DNA of 64,000 bases. It comes from Flavobacteriales bacterium. GTDB lineage: Bacteria > Bacteroidota > Bacteroidia > JANQJC01. The first letter of the stretch is position 1. Each line of letters starts with the position of its first letter. This document shows, piece after piece, positions 11,801 to 21,109 of this stretch. The notes beneath the pieces were generated by a model. It was given only the letters and a program-made list of their open reading frames with translations, ran no database searches and had not been told where the DNA came from. Where the stretch lies: contig JANQJC010000107.1 in NCBI GenBank assembly GCA_028281825.1, positions 43,705-107,704 on the forward strand. The letters are read 5' to 3'. Made by a program: the position numbers and the translations under genes.

Positions 11801-12578
11801 CGATAAATGAGTTATTACTGCCTGTAGTATTCACCCTACCAGCCCTGTTACCGATAAAGTTGTTGTTCACTCCACTTGTAAGCGCATTACCAGCCTGTTC
11901 ACCTTGCATCATGTTTCGGTTAACATCAAGCTTTAAGGCTCGCTCACCGCCAATTTTTATCTCGTTACCTTGGCTTAGATTAATGCTTCCATTTACATCC
12001 AGTTTTTCAGATGGTGCGGTAGTGCCTATACCTATCTTACTACTGATATTAAACAATGTTGAACTTGCCTCCCACTCTTGCCCATTGCTTCTGATTGTTT
12101 GCCCACTTGTGCCACTAAAGGGTATGTCCCTGTATTGGTCGGCGTTTTCTATATCAATTGCTTTACCGGCTGTCTCAGCATAAAAGGCATAGGGAACACT
12201 CAATAACTGCGAAGTACCCATAAACTGGAAATGCCCATTATTATCAGCATCCAGTTCAATTGATACAAAGTGGTCAGCACTGCTCCAGTCAATGTCATTC
12301 ATTTCACCTACTATGGCATTACCCTCACCTATCTTAATAGCAAAAAGACCAAAAGCATTAGTAGTTACCGTCTGCTCTTCAGCATAAGTAGGGTTATTAA
12401 TATCCTCCGCCGAAAGAATACTTAAACGAAGATTTACTGTTTTATTCACCAAAGTTTGTCCATTAGCATCGCGAACCACACCCTGATAGTTCATTTTTTT
12501 GGGCGCCTGGGCAAAACAGTTTACAGTCAGTAATTGGCAATTGGCAATCACAAGGGCTAGTAGAAGTAGTTTTTTCAT
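8874..12578 (-). CDS. large secreted fibre-like protein with repeated NTTGxxNxxxGxxAG motifs, internal duplication and C-terminal phage-tail-collar-like domain
   Basis: 1234 aa; signal peptide; many NTTGxNNxFIGYxAG repeats; C-terminus MPVGTIVMYVGEDDNIPDGWLFCGGQSFDGGTYPELQTLLGG...LKGRFPLGA...MPSHTHDV. Confidence 0.85.
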   Translation of the reverse strand: MKKLLLLALVIANCQLLTVNCFAQAPKKMNYQGVVRDANGQTLVNKTVNLRLSILSAEDINNPTYAEEQTVTTNAFGLFAIKIGEGNAIVGEMNDIDWSSADHFVSIELDADNNGHFQFMGTSQLLSVPYAFYAETAGKAIDIENADQYRDIPFSGTSGQTIRSNGQEWEASSTLFNISSKIGIGTTAPSEKLDVNGSINLSQGNEIKIGGERALKLDVNRNMMQGEQAGNALTSGVNNNFIGNRAGRVNTTGSNNSFIGYRAGLRNTTGDGNMFLGYRAGHFNTTGSNNFYGGLNAGYNSTTGLNNIALGTNAGFNLGDGKDNTLVGRDAGFNTTGNRNAFIGTDAGKSNTTGFDNTYIGYNASGNATLENATAIGANASVTANNSVVLGNAANVGVGTSAPADKLHLVGDMRLDGGRIDVRNTGGSVIIGEKAGLVDDFSTNRNVFIGYESGETNISGKENAAIGPHSLSKNTSGNHNTALGRSASGRNTTGDENVAVGRFALYENETGDNNTAIGANALDWGGNADANNTALGYEAGYNIEGSSNVFLGYRAGKAKSGSNQLFIENSAADKNNALIYGEFDNDILALNANVGIGTSSPEDKLHVAGNIRMVDGNQAAGYVMTSDANGTATWQPLQSLDATNGIYTPCELALFLDIDNSANTPPSELVTTAIWQEVIPTSDVDLGGIAIFFSSSGFPGGTLNIYDGEGTGGTQLYTGAVGSQSSGWQLIELTSSIPITAGNSYTFELVSSSSSFAIRLYSFDPYPGESFIGSGNDVRFRTYKLDCDTGYIISPVSANGTVNVSNVDTIFFSDGTYQVSADTADLDWTVNDTNMYAAVSGNVGIGTSAPADKLHLVGGMRLDGGRIDVRNTGGSIIIGEKAGLVDDFTSNRNVFIGFESGETNTSGTENTAMGAYSLSNNTTGNYNTGLGKSASAKNTTGDENVAVGKFALFENQTGNNNTAVGANALDWGGSADANNTALGFEAGWDAGGSNNVYLGFRAGKQRAGSHRLFIENSAADKDNALIYGEFDNDLLVFNANVGINTTSPTTKLHVNGTVRIQDGTQGDGKVLTSNANGVASWQTSPAMPVGTIVMYVGEDDNIPDGWLFCGGQSFDGGTYPELQTLLGGTNTPNLKGRFPLGAKPIVNVGETPYPLKGTGGEEEVTLTIDEMPSHTHDVTITFREAEEQGSGNDYSDLNGGSSSSRTYESEARGGGQAHNNMPPFYSVNFIIKAN
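9400..10055 (-). repeat. internal duplicated module (copy nearer the C-terminus) of the collar-domain gene
   Basis: Encodes SAPADKLHLVGGMRLDGGRIDVRNTGGSIIIGEKAGLVDDFTSNRNVFIGFESGETNTSG..., near-identical to 10742-11397 at an offset of about 1342 bp. Confidence 0.8.
10742..11397 (-). repeat. internal duplicated module (copy nearer the N-terminus) of the collar-domain gene
   Basis: Encodes SAPADKLHLVGDMRLDGGRIDVRNTGGSVIIGEKAGLVDDFSTNRNVFIGYESGETNISG...; see partner at 9400-10055. Confidence 0.8.
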
Positions 12579-12783
12579 TGATTATGATTTGGTTATCAGC
12601 GAGGGTAAATTTAAGCTCAATAGATTTGATAAAGCAGACAAATTTCTTATATAAAACTATCTCCATAAAGATTAATAATCTTTTAATACGTTGATTTTCA
12701 AATCATTAAAATAGATTGTATTATGAGTTCAAAACGTATGTTAAATCTTTGGTAACACCATTTATTGCTTACTTTAGCCTTCA

Positions 12784-14289
12784 ATGAAAAGCAATACCGC
12801 ACTAGAAGTTTATAATCTTATACACAGCCTTAGCCCTACTGAAAAGTCATATTTCAGGAAGAGCCTTACCAAGCGTAGCGACGGCAAACTGGGTGACATT
12901 TTTGATATTTTCAATAAGCGAACAACATTTGAAGAAGAGCCTATTCGGAATGAACTAAAGCGTTCTTATACCAATCCTACGGATGCATGCACCAAGCTTA
13001 GCCAAGCCATCTTAAGGTCGATGGTTAATTACCATGCACAGGGCAACACCACTTATGAGCTAAACCAATTGCTATCTCAAATTCAATTTTCCTATAGCAA
13101 AGAACAGTTGTTAACCTGTGAGCGCCTAGTGAACAAAGGCCTTAGCCTTGCCAATAAGAATAATCAATATGCATATATATATCTATTTTGGGAATGGAAG
13201 ACAAGATTACCTGTCTCTGGATATGATGCCCACAAGAAACTATATGAAACTGCTTTTGAGGAAATGAAAACTGCGTCTTCAATGCAGTTGAGTTTTGCTC
13301 AACTACTAGCTTTGCAAAGAGGTGTTGAACGTTTCTCCAGATGGAAACCTATTTCAAAAGAAGGGCTCCAGGATTTATGGAATATACTCATCAATGAAAC
13401 AGCAAACCCTGCGTCTTATACTGAGCCTGCTCCCAGGGGTCTTACCTTACAGGCCAATACTTTAATAGCTGGCATCAACTTTGAAATCGGTAACTGGGAA
13501 TATTCCTATGAATGCCTGAATAAGCATATAGAAAGTTTTGGACCTCCTGATAAATTGCCTGATAAACCATTCAGAAATTGGTTAGCATCGATTAATAATG
13601 CTATGGGAGTTTCTATTCTACTTTACAGGAAAAAAGACTATGAGGCAAAAAGAAAGCTTCTGGTAAAGGTGCTGAAGAATAAAAAGCTTGAAAACCAACC
13701 CAGAGTATGGGAAAACCTAACTCATCATGACACCAATCATAAAGTATTTAACGGTGAGTATCAGGAGGCAATCAAAGAACTAAAAAAACGTGTAAATCAA
13801 ACCCAAGAAGGTGTTACGCATGTAGTTTATGAAAAGGAGACATTAATGCATGCCCTATCAGTGGCCAGATTCATGCAAGGTGACTGTAAAGGTGTGATTG
13901 CCGACTGTAATGAGATATTAGCGAGCAAAGAAAATCCTAACGACCGCATTATCATCCATACCACCAAGTGGGTAGAGCTATTGAGTGTTTACCTGTTGGA
14001 GTATTCTTCACTTTTCCCGAATAAGGTACTATCCATGAAGCGCTACCTGAAAAAATTGAATACAGGCTTTGATTGGGAACTGGATATTATTAAAACCCTG
14101 CAAAACACTTTTGAGAAGCCTGAAGCTGAGAAGCAAAAAGCGTTTAAAGCCTTTTATTTGAAGCTGAAAGAACACCAAAATGAACTTCGAGTGGCTATAC
14201 GTAATTTTGATATGCTACTTTGGATAGAAGCCATGAACTATGGAAAAAGCCTTGGTGAATTAACAGTGGAGAGATATAATCAAGAATAG
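12784..14289 (+). CDS. conserved hypothetical protein, all-alpha
   Basis: 501 aa; MKSNTALEVYNLIHSLSPTEKSYFRKSLTKRSDGKLGDIFDIFN. Confidence 0.75.
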   Translation: MKSNTALEVYNLIHSLSPTEKSYFRKSLTKRSDGKLGDIFDIFNKRTTFEEEPIRNELKRSYTNPTDACTKLSQAILRSMVNYHAQGNTTYELNQLLSQIQFSYSKEQLLTCERLVNKGLSLANKNNQYAYIYLFWEWKTRLPVSGYDAHKKLYETAFEEMKTASSMQLSFAQLLALQRGVERFSRWKPISKEGLQDLWNILINETANPASYTEPAPRGLTLQANTLIAGINFEIGNWEYSYECLNKHIESFGPPDKLPDKPFRNWLASINNAMGVSILLYRKKDYEAKRKLLVKVLKNKKLENQPRVWENLTHHDTNHKVFNGEYQEAIKELKKRVNQTQEGVTHVVYEKETLMHALSVARFMQGDCKGVIADCNEILASKENPNDRIIIHTTKWVELLSVYLLEYSSLFPNKVLSMKRYLKKLNTGFDWELDIIKTLQNTFEKPEAEKQKAFKAFYLKLKEHQNELRVAIRNFDMLLWIEAMNYGKSLGELTVERYNQE

Positions 14290-16830
14290 CTAAAACTTGA
14301 CTATGAGTTTGACGTTGAGTTGCCGTGCTGTGAGGAAGTTAGGCACAGCATATTGACGGTTGTTTACATCAGTTACCCAAAGGTAAGAGATGGTGTTACT
14401 TACCTGCAGCAGGTTAAATACCTCCATACTTATCCATGCGGATTTGAGGTGTTTGAATGGACTTTTTTCTTTCATCTTTGCCCTTGCTTTCTCATTCAAT
14501 ATTTCATAAGAAAAACCAATATCAACCCTTCTATAAGGTGGTATGCGCAACGTATCTTTATATCGCTCAAAAGAGGGCGGGCCGAAGGGTAGCCCTGTAC
14601 CAAGTAAAAGATTCAAGTGCATTTTGAGTGATGGAACCCTTGGCACATAGTCCTGAAAGAATATACCCAAGTTCACCCTTTGGTCTGTTGGGCGGGGAAT
14701 GTAGCCCGGTTCAATGCGGACGCTATCTGTTATTACATTATTCTCTGTAAAATTGGCAATAATCTCCTCTCCATCACTGTTAAAATACTTATAAAAGAAA
14801 TCGTTCTCTATGTCTTCACGTGTTTGCATCACTGAAAGGCTAAACCAGCTTTCTACCCCCTTCACAAACTCACCATTCACTTTCATATCAATACCAGCAG
14901 CATAGCCGTGAGCAATGTTGTCTGCATAGTACCTAATGCGCACATTGTCAATCTCATAAGGAATCAAATCCTCCAGATGTTTGTAATAGATTTCACCAAC
15001 ATACTTGAATGGCCTGCCCCAAGCCATAAAGTTGTAGTCTGCACCTAGCACAGCGTGATAGGATTTTTGGGCTTTCACATTGCGATTGATGTTGCCATTT
15101 AGATCGCGCAACTCGCGGTAGAATGGTGGCTGGTGATAGGCTCCACCAGATACCCTGAAAAGAAAATCTCTTTTCCACTTGGGCTTGAAAGAATAGGTTA
15201 TTCTTGGACTTACAATTAATTCCTTGTTCAAGTCCCAATAGTTGGCACGTATACCAGCGGTGAGCGCATGTTCAGTGCTATCACCATAAAAGAACCAGCC
15301 ATGCTGGAAATATGCGCTGTAACGGTTTGAGTTTAAGTTGATGGTAGTCTTAACTACATCACGAAGTTGTATCTCACCAGATGGTGCTTGTGGAATAGAA
15401 TAACCGGCAGAGTCAATCATGTTCCATTCGCTCAACTCATCATCTATCATTTCGCGCTGGTATTTTACCCCCCAAGCCATGCTTCTATTCTCTTCTGTGA
15501 AGGTACCCTTGTGCACTGCATTGGCAACAATTGCATTCAAATAGTTACGCGCGTGATTGAGATAGCCCCCTACTCCAATATCAGCCTTAGCCTTACCTAA
15601 GTCATCTGAGCCAAAATTGTTTTCAAGCTCCTGCAAGCGATAAGCGCCCTCCACATCAAAAGTTTCTGACTCAAATGAATTGAAACCCGAGGTGATAAAC
15701 TTTAACTTTAGCTTTTTATCATCACTCAAGTAATTAAAGCTAAATGCACCAAGACCTGTCTCGAAACTGTTTACTTCTTGTCCATCAAAAAACACTTGCA
15801 ACTGTAAAGCGCTGTTAATAGTACCAAATTGGGTAAGCCTATCTTCAGGGATAAAAGTGTACTTATTGCGTGAATAATGCACTAAAGTGGTCCACTCCCA
15901 ATTAGGGCTTAGCCTGTAATTGAGCATAGTCTGGGCATCTGTAAAGTTGGGAAAATACTGTCCTTGGGTATCCAAACTACCCAGCACATACCTGTTAGTC
16001 CTATGGCGGGCACCGAATAGATAGTTGAACCTCAGATTTTTAGAAACACCCTCAAAATGCAATGCCCCACCCAAAAGACTGGCAGTAGCCGTACCACCAA
16101 ATTCTTTAGGTTTTTTGTAAGTGATATCAAGCACTGACGACATCTTATCACCGTACTTAGCCTCAAAACCTCCGGCGGAGAACTTAATCGATTCAATCAA
16201 GTCAATATTAGGGAAGCTTAAACCCTCTTGCTGCCCTGAACGCACTAAAAATGGCCGATATATCTGGATGTCATTCACATACACCAAGTTCTCGTCATAG
16301 TTACCGCCACGCACATTGTACTGGGTACTTAACTCATTATTGGAGGAAACTCCACTTAAAGTCTTCAGAATACTGCTGATATCATTATTGGGTGTTGGCA
16401 GTACCGTAACGTTTATCGGGTCAATGTTTACGATATCGTTATGCCTTGAACGCTTATCTTCCACTACAACAGCCTGCATCACCAAGGGCTTTAGTGTTAA
16501 GTTTACTTCCTTTTTTTGCCCTGGATTCAACTTTACCCAAATAGTGTCTTTTTGGTAAGACAGGTAGGCATAAACCACCATTAGCCTTTTGTTGGCTGGC
16601 ATCTCAAACTCATAACGTCCCTGGGTATTAGAAGTATTACCAATTTCTTCACTTGGGATGCCAACTGCAACCCCTTCCATCGGCTCGCCATTTTCATTCT
16701 TCACTTTACCAAACAAAGTACCTGTACCTTGAGCATTAGCAGCTAAAGCCCCTAACAGGATGGCGCATAAGAAGAATAGAAGATGCTTGTAAAACCTCAT
16801 TATAGTTTTAAAACAACAGCTAATTAGCAA
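14290..16830 (-). CDS. TonB-dependent receptor with N-terminal carboxypeptidase-regulatory-like domain
   Basis: 846 aa; GTLFGKVKNENGEPMEGVAVGIPSEEIGNTSNTQGRYEF, plug NDISSILKTLSGVSSNNELSTQYNVRGGNYDENLVYVNDIQIYRPF. Confidence 0.9.
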   Translation of the reverse strand: MLISCCFKTIMRFYKHLLFFLCAILLGALAANAQGTGTLFGKVKNENGEPMEGVAVGIPSEEIGNTSNTQGRYEFEMPANKRLMVVYAYLSYQKDTIWVKLNPGQKKEVNLTLKPLVMQAVVVEDKRSRHNDIVNIDPINVTVLPTPNNDISSILKTLSGVSSNNELSTQYNVRGGNYDENLVYVNDIQIYRPFLVRSGQQEGLSFPNIDLIESIKFSAGGFEAKYGDKMSSVLDITYKKPKEFGGTATASLLGGALHFEGVSKNLRFNYLFGARHRTNRYVLGSLDTQGQYFPNFTDAQTMLNYRLSPNWEWTTLVHYSRNKYTFIPEDRLTQFGTINSALQLQVFFDGQEVNSFETGLGAFSFNYLSDDKKLKLKFITSGFNSFESETFDVEGAYRLQELENNFGSDDLGKAKADIGVGGYLNHARNYLNAIVANAVHKGTFTEENRSMAWGVKYQREMIDDELSEWNMIDSAGYSIPQAPSGEIQLRDVVKTTINLNSNRYSAYFQHGWFFYGDSTEHALTAGIRANYWDLNKELIVSPRITYSFKPKWKRDFLFRVSGGAYHQPPFYRELRDLNGNINRNVKAQKSYHAVLGADYNFMAWGRPFKYVGEIYYKHLEDLIPYEIDNVRIRYYADNIAHGYAAGIDMKVNGEFVKGVESWFSLSVMQTREDIENDFFYKYFNSDGEEIIANFTENNVITDSVRIEPGYIPRPTDQRVNLGIFFQDYVPRVPSLKMHLNLLLGTGLPFGPPSFERYKDTLRIPPYRRVDIGFSYEILNEKARAKMKEKSPFKHLKSAWISMEVFNLLQVSNTISYLWVTDVNNRQYAVPNFLTARQLNVKLIVKF

Positions 16831-16904
16831 TTTTGAGTGAGGTAGAATTGTTTCTATAGGCTTGCTGCTGATTTAAGGCGGGTAAATTTAATAATCCCTA
16901 TGTT

Positions 16905-17534
16905 TTATTTATCCTTTTTAAAGTCTCCGTCTCTCCATGCCTGAATGAATTTTGACCAAGCGATAGGATTAAATATGTTTTGCGGTGGCAACTGACCAGA
17001 ATAGTATAGCCGATGGTATTGCTGTTGCATGTAGTTTTTATAGTTCATGCTGCCATCCATAGCTATCATCTCAGCCCTTTGCGCCATATCAGCTTTATCT
17101 AGATTGTGCAGGGCGCGGGTCATATCGTCCATTGGCACATCATAGTTCATAAAAGCTATTTTGAATTGATTCCAAGTAGGCAATGGCCTCACCGTTACCG
17201 TACCTAATGCAACTGTGTCTTTTTGCAAAATTTTAATCAAAGAATAGCTATTAGAAGAAAGGCTGTCTGGCAGTATAAATTCAGATTTTTTATACCCTAC
17301 TGATGAGAATATCACCGTATCACTGGGTTGCGCGACAAAAGAGAAATAACCGTAAAAGTCACTAATGGTACCCCTGCGTGAACCTTTGATGATAATGCTG
17401 GAAAACGGTACAGGCGATAGGCTATCATTAGCCAACACCACACCAGAGAATTGTATTAGGTTTTTCTCCTGAGCTTTTCCTTCAAAAACGCCAACCGCAA
17501 GTAGTATAAATAGTATTGAAAGTATTTTTTTCAT
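16905..17534 (-). CDS. secreted protein with carboxypeptidase-like regulatory domain
   Basis: 209 aa; FSGVVLANDSLSPVPFSSIIIKGSRRGTISDFYGYFSFVAQPSDTVIFSSVGYKKSEF. Confidence 0.8.
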   Translation of the reverse strand: MKKILSILFILLAVGVFEGKAQEKNLIQFSGVVLANDSLSPVPFSSIIIKGSRRGTISDFYGYFSFVAQPSDTVIFSSVGYKKSEFILPDSLSSNSYSLIKILQKDTVALGTVTVRPLPTWNQFKIAFMNYDVPMDDMTRALHNLDKADMAQRAEMIAMDGSMNYKNYMQQQYHRLYYSGQLPPQNIFNPIAWSKFIQAWRDGDFKKDK

Positions 17535-17559
17535 CTATATTTTTTCAATGAAGAACACC

Positions 17560-18099
17560 TTACAAACGTTCTTCTTGTGAAATATTGTCTAATCGGGTTT
17601 GTAATGCCTTTAATAGATTCTCCACCAATGCCTCATTCTCATTACTTGGGAAATCCAAATACTCATGTGCCCTATCAATCCCTTGCAAAAGCTCATTCTC
17701 ATCAAAGGGTCCCTTCATTTCTTCAATTACCGTTAAGGCCTCCATACTCACACTAAACTCCTCCTCAATCACCAATTCCACAAAAAAAGGAAGAAAACCA
17801 CTGTAATCTATCTTTGCTTCCCAACAAGTTGATACAAAGAAAGCCTTTTCTTCGGCAAAGTCGGGGTCATTGATTATCTCTGTTACAGCTACAGCACTCT
17901 TTTGGTCTTTCAAATCAGTGAACACCTTGCGGATGCCGCTTTTCACCTGTTCATGCTGTGAGGATGTCAATAGTTTTGCCAATACTGGCAAGATAGTCTC
18001 ATCCCCCATTTTCCGTACATCCTCAACTGCCTTTAAGGCGATGCTCTCTTCTTCCGACTTGAGACTTTTAACTAATTGATTGAATTCTTCCTTTTTCAA
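17560..18099 (-). CDS. HEAT-repeat-like protein
   Basis: 179 aa; alpha-helical repeats with DETILPVLAKLLTSSQHEQVKSGIRKVF pattern. Confidence 0.65.
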   Translation of the reverse strand: MKKEEFNQLVKSLKSEEESIALKAVEDVRKMGDETILPVLAKLLTSSQHEQVKSGIRKVFTDLKDQKSAVAVTEIINDPDFAEEKAFFVSTCWEAKIDYSGFLPFFVELVIEEEFSVSMEALTVIEEMKGPFDENELLQGIDRAHEYLDFPSNENEALVENLLKALQTRLDNISQEERL

Positions 18100-18142
18100 C
18101 TCTGTGATATCTTAGGCCAATAAAGCATGCAAAAGTAAGCAA

Positions 18143-18808
18143 TCAATTCCTTCCACCGAATATAGAACTGCCAACTCTTACCATTGTACTTCCTCCTTTT
18201 ACAGCTAATAGGTAATCACCCGACATGCCCATGGATATCTCTTTAAAGTCATCCTTACCGCTAAAGTACTGGGTTTTTAGCTCATTAAAAATAGCCTTGA
18301 GGCACTGAAATTCCTTACTTACAGCTTGTTCATCATCAGTAAAAGTAGCCATTCCCATCACACCCATGATGTTTATGTGGGCAAGTTCTTTGTACTCTAC
18401 AGAGTCCAGCATTTCTTTGGCTTCCTTCATGTCTAGCCCAAACTTGGTTTCTTCTTCGGCTATATGAAATTGCATTAAGCAGTTCATTATCCTTTTCTGC
18501 TTTCGCCCTTCCTTGTCTATTGCCTTTAGCAGCCTGAAACTATCCACCCCATGAATCAGATGCACGAAAGGGGCAATATATTTCACCTTATTGCGCTGCA
18601 AATGGCCTATCATGTGCCATTCGATATCTTTTGGCAGAGCTTCGTGCTTAGCCACCAACTCCTGCACCTTGTTTTCACCAAATACTCTATGCCCCGTGTT
18701 ATAAGCCTGCATGATATCCTCATTAGGTTTTGTTTTGGATACGGCTACCAACTTCACCCCCTCTGGCAATTGGGCTTTTATACTCTCTAGATTCTCACTA
18801 ATTGACAT
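18143..18808 (-). CDS. YggS-family PLP homeostasis protein
   Basis: 221 aa; VKLVAVSKTKPNEDIMQAYNTGHRVFGENKVQELVAK, EWHMIGHLQRNK, GMSGDYLLAVKGGSTMVRVGSSIFG. Confidence 0.95.
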   Translation of the reverse strand: MSISENLESIKAQLPEGVKLVAVSKTKPNEDIMQAYNTGHRVFGENKVQELVAKHEALPKDIEWHMIGHLQRNKVKYIAPFVHLIHGVDSFRLLKAIDKEGRKQKRIMNCLMQFHIAEEETKFGLDMKEAKEMLDSVEYKELAHINIMGVMGMATFTDDEQAVSKEFQCLKAIFNELKTQYFSGKDDFKEISMGMSGDYLLAVKGGSTMVRVGSSIFGGRN

Positions 18809-19012
18809 GTGGCAAATTTAGCCATTAGCTTTAAGCTTTTAGCGATTAGCGGAGATTAGTTGCTGACCAACTCGTTTGCGAGCCTGTGTATTATGCGTTT
18901 AACTTCACTATTTTCCCAGGTTCAAAATCTTGTGTCTTTGCCCACAATAGTGTATCTATATTTGCATGTATACGTTATTTTATTTTTCGAATAACGTCGT
19001 ACTTTTAAGAAT

Positions 19013-19165
19013 TTACAGAAACATCTGGTATATCAATAGAAACAGCCCAGTGAAGCCAATTGCAGCTAGAACAAAAGTACGCCAAAAGAAGTAGCCATTC
19101 TTTTTATGGTAGCTTGCTGAAAGATAAGCTAGCAAAAGGATTGCTACGGCTGCCATGTATATCAT
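19013..19165 (-). CDS. 50-aa two-TM microprotein translationally coupled to the upstream glycosyltransferase-like gene
   Basis: MIYMAAVAILLLAYLSASYHKKNGYFFWRTFVLAAIGFTGLFLLIYQMFL-stop; ATGA overlap with the stop of 19162-20367; below the ORF-track length cutoff. Confidence 0.5.
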   Translation of the reverse strand: MIYMAAVAILLLAYLSASYHKKNGYFFWRTFVLAAIGFTGLFLLIYQMFL

Positions 19166-20367
19166 TGCTTTACTTCACTCTCAATTTTTGATGCTGCCCA
19201 ATTCCATACTTCCCAGGTTTCATCACCAAAGTGATGGTAGATGTGCATAAAGGCAGGTTGGTATTGGGTTTGATAAGCATCGTCGGTTATGATGCCTTTT
19301 TCCTTGTTCAGCATTAGTTTGGTGTTGTAGTAGTCGCTGATAAAGTTCCACTTCTTGCTAAGCGTTGGGTGGTTCTGTAAGCCCTGTTCCCACGCGGTTG
19401 TTATCAATGTTCCCTGGTCACGGGTCTTCCACTCTGGGTATTGCCAAATCTCTATTGACTTATGATGCCAGCTATCCATGAAGTCATAACTATTGTCATC
19501 AAACAAAAAGACACCTCCATTCCAATGTTGCCAATTCTTCTCACCTACTACCACACCAAAGGTTTCCGCTATTTGCTTTTGCAAGTGGCTGCATTCGTCT
19601 TGCCAAATGTTTTCACCCTCCTGGTTCTCCCAAATTTGGCTCCATCTATTGTATCTGAAGCCCGTCTCTTTCTCTATGGCTTTCACATTTACCTCATACA
19701 TCACTTCAGTGCTTTGGGCATCTTTCCAAACCCGTTTTTTCTTATCGAAAGAAAATTCATCATCTAACCTGAAAGTGCCAATAGAACTGAAATACCTTAC
19801 AGCAGTCCAAACCTTTTTCATCGAGCTTTGGGCTATGATGGTAAATTTCTTTTTCAGTTTTTCAGCTTTAGCTAATATTTCAGGGTCTGTTATTTGGCGG
19901 TTTCTGTCGTGCTTGTCCATTGCTTTTTCCCACACATCGCGGTCTTGCTTCCATTTTTCCGTGCATCCGCAGTTTACTGCATAGGCACTAAACTTCTGCA
20001 CTTTGCAATGGTCTGGTGCAAAAGTGATGGGTGAAACATACTCCTCAAAAATCTGGTCGCATTCAGCAGAGATGGCTAGTATATCTGTATCCAGATAGCA
20101 ATAGCGTTCTCCTTTGGGCATTATCTTGTGTAGCCCGGTTTTCAGGTAAATGCTTGCCTGATGGTTATCGTAGCTGGAATTCGTTTCTACATCTATGATA
20201 TCATCATGTTCAATAGGCCCCTCATTGCGTTTGCTTTCGGTAACAACTACAATGCGATTCTTTGAGTATTTTTTGAGGTAGGGTAATGAAAAGTTAAGGG
20301 TATCAATGTGTTCTTTGCCGCCACATACCACAAATACAAAAACGCCCTTACCTTTATTTTGCGCCAT
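19162..20367 (-). CDS. putative glycosyltransferase (GT-A/GT8-like, DxD-containing)
   Basis: 401 aa; KGERYCYLDTDILAISAECDQIFEEY with DTD motif; late WNGGVFLFDDNSYDFMDSWH resembles a GT8 acceptor-region pattern. Confidence 0.55.
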   Translation of the reverse strand: MAQNKGKGVFVFVVCGGKEHIDTLNFSLPYLKKYSKNRIVVVTESKRNEGPIEHDDIIDVETNSSYDNHQASIYLKTGLHKIMPKGERYCYLDTDILAISAECDQIFEEYVSPITFAPDHCKVQKFSAYAVNCGCTEKWKQDRDVWEKAMDKHDRNRQITDPEILAKAEKLKKKFTIIAQSSMKKVWTAVRYFSSIGTFRLDDEFSFDKKKRVWKDAQSTEVMYEVNVKAIEKETGFRYNRWSQIWENQEGENIWQDECSHLQKQIAETFGVVVGEKNWQHWNGGVFLFDDNSYDFMDSWHHKSIEIWQYPEWKTRDQGTLITTAWEQGLQNHPTLSKKWNFISDYYNTKLMLNKEKGIITDDAYQTQYQPAFMHIYHHFGDETWEVWNWAASKIESEVKQ

Positions 20368-20467
20368 AGAGACTACAAAGATAGCTGTTAATTACTTCTC
20401 ATCGTTTCAGTGAAACCATTAGCATAAAGATGTTGTATAATCATGATGATAACAAATAATTGAAATT

Positions 20468-21109
20468 ATGAGCGTGAGGAGAATTTTACCGTTATTGTTT
20501 GCAGGACTAACTGTTATTTCTGCCTGCAAAAAAGATGATAATGACGATAATAACAACAATAGTAACTCGAATGAAATAAATATCAATTCCTACCCCCTGT
20601 TTTCAGGAATGATTGATGGCGTAAAGATTGAATACCTCTCAACCGATGGGCATAGTATCGGTTTTGGTGTCGACCAGTCAATAGATACCGTGAATAATCA
20701 AACAGCAGCCATATATCATTCTTCACTCAACACCCTGGCTGATGATACTGTCAAATTGTTCACTGTGAGGATAGGTACTCTCAACTTCCCGAATGGCTCA
20801 TTACAGGAAAATCAATTCGCAAATTTCTTTTTTACCGGAAGCTATCCTTTCACATTAGATGCCGATGAAGGAATAGAAATCAACTGGAGGGACGATGACG
20901 GTAACATTTGGTCTACTTCTAATGGCACTGCCAATCAATCAGGCAGCTCATTTACAATTGCCAACAAAGCTGTTGACGAAGACCTGGAAGGACAAGGCTT
21001 TTATGCTGTGAAAATTAAGGCTGATTTCAACTGTAAACTCTATGATGAAAGCGGTAATTCCAAAACCATCAGTGATGCCAGCTATGTAGGCTATTTCGTA
21101 AAGTATTAA
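20468..21109 (+). CDS. putative lipoprotein
   Basis: 213 aa; LLFAGLTVISACKKDDNDDNNNN lipobox plus acidic linker. Confidence 0.7.
   Translation: MSVRRILPLLFAGLTVISACKKDDNDDNNNNSNSNEININSYPLFSGMIDGVKIEYLSTDGHSIGFGVDQSIDTVNNQTAAIYHSSLNTLADDTVKLFTVRIGTLNFPNGSLQENQFANFFFTGSYPFTLDADEGIEINWRDDDGNIWSTSNGTANQSGSSFTIANKAVDEDLEGQGFYAVKIKADFNCKLYDESGNSKTISDASYVGYFVKY

Noticed and set aside
8874-12578. Prophage or tailocin remnant because of the tail-collar domain
   Set aside because: No capsid, tail, lysis, integrase or terminase genes nearby; the protein has a signal peptide and sits among ordinary Bacteroidota genes. The nearby tRNA-Glu shows no att-like duplication that I could see.
18972-18997. ACGTTATT...AATAACGT inverted repeat downstream of the microprotein
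   Set aside because: 8-bp AT-rich stem without a T-run on either strand; too weak to call as terminator.
19493-19984. 163-aa and 101-aa plus-strand ORFs
   Set aside because: Antisense to the 401-aa glycosyltransferase-like ORF; no recognisable domain.
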